A stretch of DNA of 64,000 nucleotides from Hyphomicrobiales bacterium. GTDB taxonomy: Bacteria; Pseudomonadota; Alphaproteobacteria; Rhizobiales; OSC116. Below the pieces are notes generated by a model that did no database searches, was not told the origin of the DNA, and was given only the letters and a program-made list of their open reading frames with translations. This document shows positions 17,817 through 25,446 of the stretch, piece by piece (positions within the stretch are counted from its first letter, which is position 1; every line of letters begins with the position of its first letter). The translations under genes and the position numbers were made by a program. The stretch is taken from contig JABSRZ010000003.1 in assembly GCA_013214705.1 (NCBI GenBank), positions 713,443 through 777,442 on the forward strand, read 5' to 3'.

Positions 17817-17831
17817 TTAATCATCATTTAA
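17817..17831. promoter_or_regulatory. Perfect CtrA-type box in a divergent promoter
   Basis: TTAATCATCATTTAA fits TTAA-N7-TTAA exactly. It lies between the divergent small membrane protein gene (start 17781) and the 203-residue gene (start 17881), 36 and 50 bases from the two starts. Confidence 0.45.
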
Positions 17832-17880
17832 TAAATTTCAAGGCATATTATAACATATATGTTTCAGCAGGATTTATTAT

Positions 17881-18492
17881 ATGGCCAAAAATAAAACTCC
17901 CAATATTCCGGTTATTTATAAACTGGTAAACAAATTAAAATTAGCCACTTTTGCTTATATTCAGAAACAAATGCAATTGCAAAAACCCAAATTGCAAACT
18001 GCTGATAAATTGGCAAAATTTGCAGGCCTAGAACAAACCATAGCGCGGCTTAAATTACAGGCTCAGCTAAATTTAGCTGGCTCAGATGAACCGATAGAAA
18101 ATTATTATATAGATGGTAAGCTGCTCAGTGCCGCGCAAGAAAAACAATATGAGCAAGATTTTCAGTTCGAAACTTATGCGCCAGAAGCCCATTATATAGT
18201 GCGCACCAACCCCTACCGCATTTCGGTTCAAGCGCCAGATGAACCGCTGCAAAAAGGCCGGTGGCGTAGTTTGCGCTCAGTGGTGATAGAGGTTGAAGAT
18301 CTCGGCCCGATCGAGGCTGACATTTGGCTGGTGATCAAAACTGATGATGGTGATTGCCGCTTTCCTGATGGCGCAATGGGCAGCGCCGAGGTGATAGAGC
18401 AGCTTTATAAATTAGATGGTTTTGACCATGAGGTGTTTATCAAGGCGATGGCTTGCGGGGTTAGGGCTAATTTTACGGTTTACAGTAGGTGA
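17881..18492 (+). CDS. Protein of unknown function, 203 aa
   Basis: No family is recognised. The first 70 residues are basic and helical, rich in Lys and Gln (YIQKQMQLQKPKLQTADKLA). The C-terminal half looks like a compact alpha/beta domain with GRWRSLRSVVIEVEDLG, ADIWLVIKTDDGDCRFPDGAMG and VFIKAMACGVRANFTVYSR. There is no signal peptide or membrane segment. The gene ends next to a copy of the dispersed repeat, convergent with the S49 protease gene. Confidence 0.68.
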   Translation: MAKNKTPNIPVIYKLVNKLKLATFAYIQKQMQLQKPKLQTADKLAKFAGLEQTIARLKLQAQLNLAGSDEPIENYYIDGKLLSAAQEKQYEQDFQFETYAPEAHYIVRTNPYRISVQAPDEPLQKGRWRSLRSVVIEVEDLGPIEADIWLVIKTDDGDCRFPDGAMGSAEVIEQLYKLDGFDHEVFIKAMACGVRANFTVYSR

Positions 18493-18541
18493 TGCATCCA
18501 TTTCCGTTTTTTAGCTCAGAACTCTGAGTTGCCGCCGGGTT

Positions 18542-18695
18542 GCACTCCTGCCTCCACAGGGATGCTTGCATTTATACGTTCGCTGCGCTCTCTGTTAGCA
18601 CTTGCGTGCGCTCGGCACAGCCTCGCTAGCCACCGCGCGTTAGGTGGCAGCGGCTTCGAACGGCTGCTTTCGCGCTCACCGAAATCGCGGCGTAT
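18542..18695 (-). repeat. Dispersed structured repeat, copy A (inverted)
   Basis: The boxes GCACTCCTG, TGCATTTATACGTTCG, GCACTTGCGTGCG and CACCGCGCGT match, in the same order, the inverted copies near 22.3 and 30.8 kb and, as reverse complement, the direct copies near 22.0, 28.2 and 28.6 kb. It fills the gap between two convergent genes and is visibly GC-richer than its surroundings. No open frame in it is convincing as a gene. Confidence 0.8.
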
Positions 18696-18716
18696 TTAGC
18701 AGGTGGCTATTGGTTT

Positions 18717-19595
18717 TTAGAGGCCGAAGCGGTTCCAGAGGGCTTTTTCTTCGGCCACTTGGGCTAGGCCGTGAGCTACGCCGACACCGATGTCGCTGAC
18801 ATTTCCGCCGGCTAGGGCCGCGGGGGTACTCGAGCCAAACATTTTTTTCAGTAGGCCTTTTTTGCCGATACTCACGTCTTTAAAACGCACTTGTTCGCCA
18901 AATTTTTCCTTCATCACGCTGTAAACATCGCCAATGCCATCAATTAAACCATGGTCTTTGGCGCGTTTTCCGGCCCAAAAATCACCATTAAACAGAGTTT
19001 CATCGTCAGATTTCAGCTTGTCTTTGCGCCGATCACGCACATGTTGTTTAAACGCATCATGTATGTCGCCAGACATTTGGTTTATCAATGCCACATCTTG
19101 TTTATTCTCCGGCATAAACATATCAAGTTTGTTTTTATTTTTGCCAGAGGTATAAACCCGCCGATCAATGTCCCATTTTTTCATCAATCTATCGACACCA
19201 AATGTCGACATAATCACCCCGATAGAACCAATAATGCTGGTTTCATGGGCATAAACTTCGTCACCTGCCAACACAATCCAATAGCCGCCAGATGCCGCGA
19301 CATCCTCAGCAAATGTATACACTGACACATCGTGTTTTTTCGATAAAGCGCGTATCCGGTCATGTATCAAGGCGCTTTGCACCGGGCTGCCGCCGGGTGA
19401 GTTGATCGATATCGCCACCGCGTCAATTTTGTTCATTTCAAAGGCTTTTTCGAGCGCATCTTTTACCGATGCCAAGTTAAGCCCGGCTTTAAAACTACTG
19501 CCTTCGCCAATCACCCCGGTTAGCCTAACGGTGGCCACAATCGGGTTGGTGCTGCGCATTTTCTTGGGTAAAAACGGGTCTAAAAATTCAAACAT
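18717..19595 (-). CDS. S49 family serine protease (SppA/SohB-like)
   Basis: A 292-residue member of the signal peptide peptidase A family. The nucleophile is in DVAASGGYW, the general-base Lys in YTSGKNKNKLD, and the oxyanion region in SINSPGGSPVQSA, all in the expected order. It lacks a clear membrane segment at the N terminus, like the short S49 proteins of alphaproteobacteria. These enzymes degrade membrane-derived peptides, and the precise role here is unknown. Its 3' end abuts repeat copy A. Confidence 0.88.
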   Translation of the reverse strand: MFEFLDPFLPKKMRSTNPIVATVRLTGVIGEGSSFKAGLNLASVKDALEKAFEMNKIDAVAISINSPGGSPVQSALIHDRIRALSKKHDVSVYTFAEDVAASGGYWIVLAGDEVYAHETSIIGSIGVIMSTFGVDRLMKKWDIDRRVYTSGKNKNKLDMFMPENKQDVALINQMSGDIHDAFKQHVRDRRKDKLKSDDETLFNGDFWAGKRAKDHGLIDGIGDVYSVMKEKFGEQVRFKDVSIGKKGLLKKMFGSSTPAALAGGNVSDIGVGVAHGLAQVAEEKALWNRFGL

Positions 19596-19691
19596 AAAAT
19601 CCTCATTAAATCAGTTATAGGTTAAATAGTGTTTGGCCAGCCAAATTACAATATTTAGCCAGCTATTTAGTCATTTATTAAGCCAAAAATT

Positions 19692-20450
19692 TTACATCAT
19701 TATGTTTTTACCATGCCTAAAAATACCCTCGGCAAACTCGGTAACGCTGCCATTATCATGGCGTAAATTCAATTGCCTAAGCATTTTCAACGGCGCGCGG
19801 CTGCCCTTTTTAGCCTGCAATAAAAACCTAGTGGCGGGGGCATTGGGCTTGCTAAATATCGGCCGGATGGATATATCACCCACGCGGTTTTCCAATATTT
19901 TTAGCACTTCATACAAATGTTCCATCGGGTAGATAATGCTCATCAGGGCTTTGTTTTTAAGCAACCTCACCATAAATATCAGCCAACGAGCCAAATCATC
20001 GTGTTTTATGCTGTGGGCAAGGGCTTTATAATCATCAGCCGATGTTTTGTTTTTTTTAGGGTCAAAAAATGGTGGGTTAGAATATATATGGTCAAAACTA
20101 TCGGAGGTTAAACCGCGTTTTTCAAATTGCTTGGCCGGCTCAAAAATATCTGCATTTACAATTTCTATATAGGCTTCAAAATGGTTTTTATCGACATTAT
20201 ATTGCGCCAATTTGGCAACATTTTTAAACTTTTCAAGCGCGGTTATTTTGGTGGCTAGTTCAACTCCAACCCGGGCTAAATAACACAGGCTTGGCGCGCC
20301 CACGCCGGCGCCCACTTCTAACATTTTGCCTTGGCATAAAGGCAGTGCAGCGGCCAATAGCAGCGCGTCAGACCCGGCTCTATAACCTTTTTTTGGTTGG
20401 CGTAATATTAGTTTACCGTCTAAAAAATCATCATCGGTATAGTCATCCAT
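19692..20450 (-). CDS. tRNA1(Val) adenine-N6 methyltransferase family (TrmN6/YfiC-like)
   Basis: A Rossmann-fold SAM methyltransferase of 252 residues. Motif I reads LEVGAGVGAPSLCYLARV (about residues 42-59), and the catalytic motif for amino-methylation is NPPFFDP. The N-terminal LRQPKKGYRAGSDALLLAA is the TrmN6/COG4123 signature. The E. coli homologue methylates A37 of tRNA1(Val); the same target is plausible but not certain. It is followed upstream by a DUF2007 gene 8 bases away, a pairing common in alphaproteobacteria. Confidence 0.88.
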   Translation of the reverse strand: MDDYTDDDFLDGKLILRQPKKGYRAGSDALLLAAALPLCQGKMLEVGAGVGAPSLCYLARVGVELATKITALEKFKNVAKLAQYNVDKNHFEAYIEIVNADIFEPAKQFEKRGLTSDSFDHIYSNPPFFDPKKNKTSADDYKALAHSIKHDDLARWLIFMVRLLKNKALMSIIYPMEHLYEVLKILENRVGDISIRPIFSKPNAPATRFLLQAKKGSRAPLKMLRQLNLRHDNGSVTEFAEGIFRHGKNIMM

Positions 20451-20458
20451 ATACGGCC

Positions 20459-20674
20459 TTACTCATTATATTTTTCAGCGAGGGTAAAATAGGTTTTGTG
20501 CGCCGCTTCATAATCGTCATCTATCACCATCACCCGCTTCTGAAAAGCCCCAATTGAGCCCTCTAACATAGAAATATTTTCATCAAAAATAAATGTCACA
20601 ATGTCCTCTTGTTCCAACATATTCCTGACATAGGATATAAATACAGAGTCTAAACTTTCAAATAGTAGTTTCAT
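20459..20674 (-). CDS. DUF2007 family small protein
   Basis: A 71-residue protein with the DUF2007 pattern: an MKLLFESLDSVFISYVRNMLEQEDI start, a central acidic FDENIS turn and a VMVIDDDYEAA motif. DUF2007 is annotated as a putative signal-transducing protein with a ferredoxin-like fold, and its biochemical role is not established. It is the first gene of a two-gene unit with the TrmN6-like methyltransferase and diverges from the polyprenyl synthase. Confidence 0.82.
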   Translation of the reverse strand: MKLLFESLDSVFISYVRNMLEQEDIVTFIFDENISMLEGSIGAFQKRVMVIDDDYEAAHKTYFTLAEKYNE

Positions 20675-20712
20675 AGTGCTTAATCCAATCCATTTTTATC
20701 CAAATTGATATA

Positions 20713-20727
20713 TTAAAAATTAGTTAA
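20713..20727. promoter_or_regulatory. Perfect CtrA-type box between DUF2007 and polyprenyl synthase genes
   Basis: TTAAAAATTAGTTAA matches TTAA-N7-TTAA, centred 40-45 bases from both divergent starts. The sequence is AT-rich, so chance occurrence is more likely than for the other boxes. Confidence 0.35.
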
Positions 20728-20762
20728 TTTCACTTGACCTTAGCATAAATAAACCCCAGATA

Positions 20763-21815
20763 ATGAAGGTAATGTTATTCAAGAGGCAAGACATCGTGGG
20801 CGCTATTTTACAATATAAAAAAACCAGCAGGCCAGACCTTGCATTGCTATTGGCGCTTACCAAACACGATATGGGTCGGGTCAATGAAAACATCCTTTCA
20901 CACACCGGCTCGCATGTCAAAACCATCCCACAAGTTGCCAACTATCTTATCGATAGCGGCGGCAAGCGCATTCGGCCCATGTTAATGCTGGCAGCGGCGC
21001 AATTGTGCGGCTATCAAGGCGATCATCATATTGTTATTTCGACTGCCATAGAATTCCTACACACCGCCACATTGCTACATGATGATGTGGTCGATGATAG
21101 TGACATGAGGCGCGGCAAACAAGCCGCCCGCAAAATTTGGGGCAATGAAAATAGCGTATTGGTTGGCGATTTTTTACTGGCCCGAACGTTTAATATGATG
21201 GTTAAAACCGGGTCTTTAGAGTGTCTCAACTCGCTTTCCGGCGCGGCGGTTACCATTTCGGAAGGTGAGATTATGCAACTCGCTGCGGCTAAAAATACCT
21301 CCACAACCGAAGATCATTATTTAAAAATTATCCATGCAAAAACCGCCGCATTGTTCGAAAGCGCCTGCGAAATGGGCGCGATGATTTCTGACGCCAGTGA
21401 AGAGCAGCGCCAAGCCCTACATTCATTTGGCCATAATTTGGGCATTGCGTTCCAATTGGTCGATGATGCGTTAGATTTCGGCGGTGGCTCTGGCCTCGGC
21501 GCCCAATTAGATAAAAATATTGGCGATGATTTTCGCGAACAAAAAATCACCCTGCCGATTATTTTCGCCTACCGCGAAGGCAGCATGGATGAGCGCAATT
21601 TTTGGGACAGAACCCTCAAACATGGCGACCAAAAAGATGGCGACCTAGAGCATGCCATCTCGTTATTGGCCAAATATGATACACTTAACAAAACCAAGTT
21701 ACGTGCCGAGCATTATGCCTCTAAAGCTGTGCAGGCGTTGGCTCTGTTTCCAGAATCCGAAATGCGCACCGCGTTAGAACAAACCGTAGCATTCTGTATT
21801 GCTCGCGAGAAGTAA
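20763..21815 (+). CDS. ispB: Long-chain polyprenyl diphosphate synthase (ubiquinone side chain)
   Basis: The 350-residue protein has the two aspartate-rich motifs of trans-prenyltransferases: LLHDDVVDDSDMRRG (first) and QLVDDALDF (second), plus GGKRIRPMLMLAAA. Small residues upstream of the first motif permit long products, as expected for octa- or decaprenyl diphosphate used in ubiquinone synthesis. Alphaproteobacteria usually make Q-10, so decaprenyl is likely. An internal start at MGRVNENIL is possible since about 35 extra residues precede the family core. A strong hairpin follows it. Confidence 0.9.
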   Translation: MKVMLFKRQDIVGAILQYKKTSRPDLALLLALTKHDMGRVNENILSHTGSHVKTIPQVANYLIDSGGKRIRPMLMLAAAQLCGYQGDHHIVISTAIEFLHTATLLHDDVVDDSDMRRGKQAARKIWGNENSVLVGDFLLARTFNMMVKTGSLECLNSLSGAAVTISEGEIMQLAAAKNTSTTEDHYLKIIHAKTAALFESACEMGAMISDASEEQRQALHSFGHNLGIAFQLVDDALDFGGGSGLGAQLDKNIGDDFREQKITLPIIFAYREGSMDERNFWDRTLKHGDQKDGDLEHAISLLAKYDTLNKTKLRAEHYASKAVQALALFPESEMRTALEQTVAFCIAREK

Positions 21816-21911
21816 AAACCTGTAGTTGAATCTATATCGCTCACGGCTATTCTTCGCTTGGCTCAGGCCTACGCGGGTGCGCCACATAAGTGGCGGCCTC
21901 CAGTCCGGCTG

Positions 21912-21939
21912 GTTCAAAAAACACATGAGTTTTTTGAAC
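21912..21939 (+). terminator. 11-bp stem-loop downstream of the polyprenyl synthase
   Basis: GTTCAAAAAAC-ACATGA-GTTTTTTGAAC is a perfect inverted repeat about 97 bases past the stop. A/T runs inside both arms would let it act as a terminator in either direction, though the GC content of the stem is low. A smaller hairpin GCCAC-ATAA-GTGGC precedes it. Confidence 0.5.
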
Positions 21940-21965
21940 GGGAGTTGTCCGGCAAGTTTGTGCTG

Positions 21966-22160
21966 AGTTTCCGTATACCTCCAAGCACCCCTGCGATTCG
22001 GCGAGTGCGCCCAGAAGCCGACAGGCAAACTCTGTGGCCAACGCGCGGAGGCTAGTGCGAATATTGAAAATATGAGCACGCACGCAAGTGCAAACAGTGA
22101 AAGAGGCGAAGCCGAAAGAACGTATAAATGCAAGCACCCCTGTAATGGCAGGAGCGCGAA
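21966..22160 (+). repeat. Dispersed structured repeat, copy B (direct)
   Basis: Shared boxes: GATTCGGCGAGTGCGCCC, AGAAGCCGACAGGCAAACTC, ACGCGCGGAGGCTAG, CGCACGCAAGTGCAAACAGTG, GAACGTATAAATGC and GGCAGGAGCGC. Between the boxes the sequence differs from the other copies but still folds: ATATT-GAA-AATAT and GGC-GAA-GCC. A further shared module (TCTGAAAC... CACAGCTTTT) follows at about 22195-22240. Confidence 0.85.
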
Positions 22161-22254
22161 CTTTCTATGTCTTAGCAAGATCAACGGCTGGCTCAGCTTC
22201 TGAAACTCCCTCGCAAAATATCAACAACACAGCTTTTCAGCCAGCTCAGGGGCA

Positions 22255-22400
22255 GCGCTCCTGCCAACACACTGGAAGTCTGCATTTATACGCTCGGCTT
22301 TAGCCTCGCTGTTGACACTTGCGTGCGTTCGCTACGCTCTCTAGCCTCCGCGCGTCCGTCGGCAGCGGCTTCGAACGGCCGTATTCGCACTCACCGTATG
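22255..22400 (-). repeat. Dispersed structured repeat, copy B2 (inverted)
   Basis: It reads CGCTCCTGCC, TCTGCATTTATACGCTCG, GACACTTGCGTGCG, CTCTAGCCTCCGCGCGT in order, the reverse complement of the direct copies. Its variable hairpin is GGCTTTAGCC. With copy B it fills the 600-base gap between the convergent polyprenyl synthase and ispE genes. No gene is seen in the gap. Confidence 0.85.
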
Positions 22401-22414
22401 GCACGTATTCGGTG

Positions 22415-23320
22415 CTATCCGGAAAATGTTGTTGGCTGTATCCACCAATTTGGGTGGCGGTTGGCCAATTTTCGTGCGGCTAATTCTGCTTCGCTTTGGT
22501 TTGTGAACAAACCAAAACAAGTTGCGCCACTGCCGCTCATGCGGCTTAGCATTATGTCGTTAATGGCGTTTAGCTCAGCCAACACATTGCCAATTGCTGG
22601 GCAGATGGCCACCGCTGCTGCCTGCATATCATTGGTTTGCAGTTGCAAAAAGCCAACCAAATCCTGTGCAGTTTTAAAGGTCGGGGCATCTTTGCCCACA
22701 AACTCATAATCATCCAACTGCGCAGATGCGTTTAAACGGCCGAATATTTTTGCGGTCGAGACCGCTTCATTGGGGTTGACTAAAATTGCGTTTAATTTCG
22801 GCAGATTGCGCCATTTTTCAAGCCGCTCGCCAATGCCGGTCATAAGGCTATTTTCAGCGCCATAACATACCGGCACGTCTGCGCCCAATGCCAGCAACAT
22901 TTCATCAACATCGCCGTGCTGGTCATAGGCTTGCTTCAACAGCTTTATCGCCATGGCCGCGTTGGCCGAGCCACCACCAATTCCTGAGGCCAAGGGTAAG
23001 TTTTTTTGCAGGTTAAATTTGCCGCACACTTTTAGCTCAAACCGGTGTTCAAACGCTTTAGCGGCTCGGATAATTAAATTATCGCCCAGGGCAAATTTGG
23101 CCAATTCGGTGGCATATTGGCCATCGATATCAAGGCTTAAGTCTTTTGCCCCTGGCTCATTTGCCACCCCTGGCTCAAATGTCAACTCATCACCAAAGTC
23201 AGCAAAAGTCACTAGGCTTTCTAAAATATGGTAGCCATCGGCTCTTTTACCTTTTATGTGCAAAAATAAATTCGCTTTTGCCGGGCATAATTGTTTATAA
23301 ATCGCTGGGACGGTTGGCAT
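22415..23320 (-). CDS. ispE: 4-diphosphocytidyl-2-C-methyl-D-erythritol kinase
   Basis: IspE is the GHMP kinase of the non-mevalonate isoprenoid pathway, phosphorylating the 2-hydroxyl of CDP-ME. It has CPAKANLFLHIKGKRADGYH at the N terminus, the GHMP ATP loop LPLASGIGGGSANAAMA (about residues 95-111), and GADVPVCY followed by GIGERLE. The length, 301 residues, is typical. It begins directly at the stop of the TPR/LysM gene with no gap. The 3' end runs to the edge of repeat copy B2, so the last residues may be divergent. A polyprenyl synthase nearby makes an isoprenoid-related neighbourhood. Confidence 0.94.
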   Translation of the reverse strand: MPTVPAIYKQLCPAKANLFLHIKGKRADGYHILESLVTFADFGDELTFEPGVANEPGAKDLSLDIDGQYATELAKFALGDNLIIRAAKAFEHRFELKVCGKFNLQKNLPLASGIGGGSANAAMAIKLLKQAYDQHGDVDEMLLALGADVPVCYGAENSLMTGIGERLEKWRNLPKLNAILVNPNEAVSTAKIFGRLNASAQLDDYEFVGKDAPTFKTAQDLVGFLQLQTNDMQAAAVAICPAIGNVLAELNAINDIMLSRMSGSGATCFGLFTNQSEAELAARKLANRHPNWWIQPTTFSG

Positions 23321-25300
23321 TTATTCTAACTCTAAATATTTGGGTAATAATAATATCTGGCCGGGATATATTGCCTCTGGGTCGCTTAAAACAGATTTAT
23401 TGGCTTCAAAAATCAGGTTATAATGCTCGCCGGTGCCATAAATCCGGTAAGATATATCCCACAGGCTTTCGCCTTCCTCGACAATGGCTTCACCCATATT
23501 TGGCACGGTTTTGGGTTCAGGCTGTGGTTTTTTCTGGCTGGCATTTTTTTCAATCAGCGCATCTAAACCAAAAGCGCGTTTATATTCCAGATCATCATAA
23601 TTAATTTCTGGCGATTTAAATATAGTCGCCTGCTGCCATTTAAATTCAGCCTCTAATTTGCGGCCTAATTTCCAATATACATCGCCCAAATGGTCACTAA
23701 TGTCAGCATTGCTGGGGCTTAAATCCAGCGCCTGTTCAAGCTCTATGCGGGCCAAATCATATTTACCAAGCTTATAATAAACCCAGCCCAGACTATCGAT
23801 GATAAATGCGTTACGTGGCTCGACCAATAAGGCATTTTCGATCATCTTAAGCCCTTGCTCAAGGTGGATGCCTTTATCAACCCAGGTATAGCCTAAATAA
23901 TTTAAAGCCGATGAATGATTGGGGTCTAACAATAAAGCTTGCCTAAAATCTTTTTCTGATTTCGGCCATTGTTTTAACCGCTCATAGCTCACCCCACGGT
24001 GAAAAAACAAATTGGCGTGGTTAATGTTCAAATCGTCCAAATTGTTGATTATTTTATCATAATAAACCAGCGATTGTTCGTATTTTTCATTGCGTTTGAG
24101 CATATGGGCATAAGCCAGATATACGGTTTCATCCACCTGTTTGAGCGGCAACAAACTAGCCAGTTTTTTCAATGCCAAATCTGTCTGGCCATTTATTTCT
24201 AAATTATTGGCGATGCGAATTTGCGACCTTAAATAAAACGGGCTAGATGGCGGAATTTTTTCTAACTCAACATTGGCGATCAAATTTTTGCCAATCGCCT
24301 GAAAATTCAAAGACAGATTATTCAGAATGTAATTGTTTGTGGGCGCCATATATTGTGCCAAGCGGGCGTAATTTATCGATTCATCAAAATTCTCAGCGCT
24401 ATAATATATATTGGCAATATGATACAGGTTATAGGCAATGGCTTGTTGGGCGTTGCTAATAAATGGCGCAGGTATTTTGTCGGTCTTTAGCCGTTCCAAC
24501 GCTTGGGTTATCACCGGGTGTTCGCCAGCTCTGTTCACAAAATCATCATATAAAGCAAAGGCTTTTTGCTTATTGTCAGTGCGTTCTAAAAACCGCCCAT
24601 AGGCTTCTATTAGGTGTAATTTTGTACCACCGAGTTTTAGCGCATCATTATAAAACCGGTCGGCATCATCATTACGGCCTTGCAATTGGGCAAATACTGC
24701 CGAATTTATCAAATAATATATTCTAAAAAAGCTGTTATCTTGCAGCCTATTTATATTGTCGGCAGTGTCTAGGGGCTTGCCCAATGCATAATTTATCCAT
24801 GCCGATAACAGTTGAAAACTCATTTCAGAAATGATGAAATCATCGCCTCGATTTAAACTTGCAAGGGCTTGCTTATAGTTATTCTGCTTCACTTGGCCAA
24901 GTGTTAAAAATAATCGCGATAGGTTATAATGGCCAGTGTCAGCTTCATCTATTGTGGGGTTTGAATGGTGGTATAGGCTGGCAAATGCATTGGCTTTTTC
25001 AAATTCGCCATTGATTAGTTGCACCACAAATAGGCTTTCAATAAACACCCGGTCGGTTGGGTCATTTATAAATAATTTCGATAAAAATGCCGCAGCGCTG
25101 CTATAATCTCGCTTACTCAAAGCTAAATTTGCCGCCAAAAAATTGCCCGAATATGTGCCCGGCGCGCCGCGCTGGGTGGCGTTAGAAGTATTGGATGCAT
25201 AAACAGAGGTTAGCCCGCTTAACGCCAACAAGCTGATGGCCAAAAAGGCCGAAATTATTTTTTTCACGTCTCTTAACCGAGTTATTTTCATCATATTCAT
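23321..25300 (-). CDS. Exported TPR-repeat protein with C-terminal LysM domain
   Basis: A 659-residue protein. A signal peptide (IISAFLAISLLALSGLTSVYA) is followed by many tetratricopeptide repeats; the best-preserved ones are near residues 435-560 (FFHRGVSYERLKQWPKSEKDFRQALLLDP, then NYLGYTW and SLGWVYYKLGKYDLA). The last 55 residues form a LysM-type domain (EEGESLWDISYRIYGTG... PGQILLLP), unusual as an addition to alphaproteobacterial TPR proteins of this type. It likely works in the periplasm at the cell wall as a scaffold. It is co-transcribed with ispE. Confidence 0.85.
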   Translation of the reverse strand: MNMMKITRLRDVKKIISAFLAISLLALSGLTSVYASNTSNATQRGAPGTYSGNFLAANLALSKRDYSSAAAFLSKLFINDPTDRVFIESLFVVQLINGEFEKANAFASLYHHSNPTIDEADTGHYNLSRLFLTLGQVKQNNYKQALASLNRGDDFIISEMSFQLLSAWINYALGKPLDTADNINRLQDNSFFRIYYLINSAVFAQLQGRNDDADRFYNDALKLGGTKLHLIEAYGRFLERTDNKQKAFALYDDFVNRAGEHPVITQALERLKTDKIPAPFISNAQQAIAYNLYHIANIYYSAENFDESINYARLAQYMAPTNNYILNNLSLNFQAIGKNLIANVELEKIPPSSPFYLRSQIRIANNLEINGQTDLALKKLASLLPLKQVDETVYLAYAHMLKRNEKYEQSLVYYDKIINNLDDLNINHANLFFHRGVSYERLKQWPKSEKDFRQALLLDPNHSSALNYLGYTWVDKGIHLEQGLKMIENALLVEPRNAFIIDSLGWVYYKLGKYDLARIELEQALDLSPSNADISDHLGDVYWKLGRKLEAEFKWQQATIFKSPEINYDDLEYKRAFGLDALIEKNASQKKPQPEPKTVPNMGEAIVEEGESLWDISYRIYGTGEHYNLIFEANKSVLSDPEAIYPGQILLLPKYLELE

Positions 25301-25446
25301 GCGCCAACAAACCCCATACTCTTCACAATATCTGCCAAACCCGCAGATTGGTTACATAACCTATAAGTAAGATAGGTTTATATAAAGTTATTTAAAACTC
25401 TAGCTAGCCATAAATAATGTCATAAATATGTAGGTTTGGTGAATTT

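Noticed and set aside
18542-18695. Copy A as a CRISPR or integron attC element
   Set aside because: No regularly spaced spacers, no cas genes and no integrase; box spacing differs from attC sites.
22088-22303. Possible small genes in repeat copies B and B2
   Set aside because: They lie within the dispersed repeat, have no codon bias, and no homologue is recognisable.
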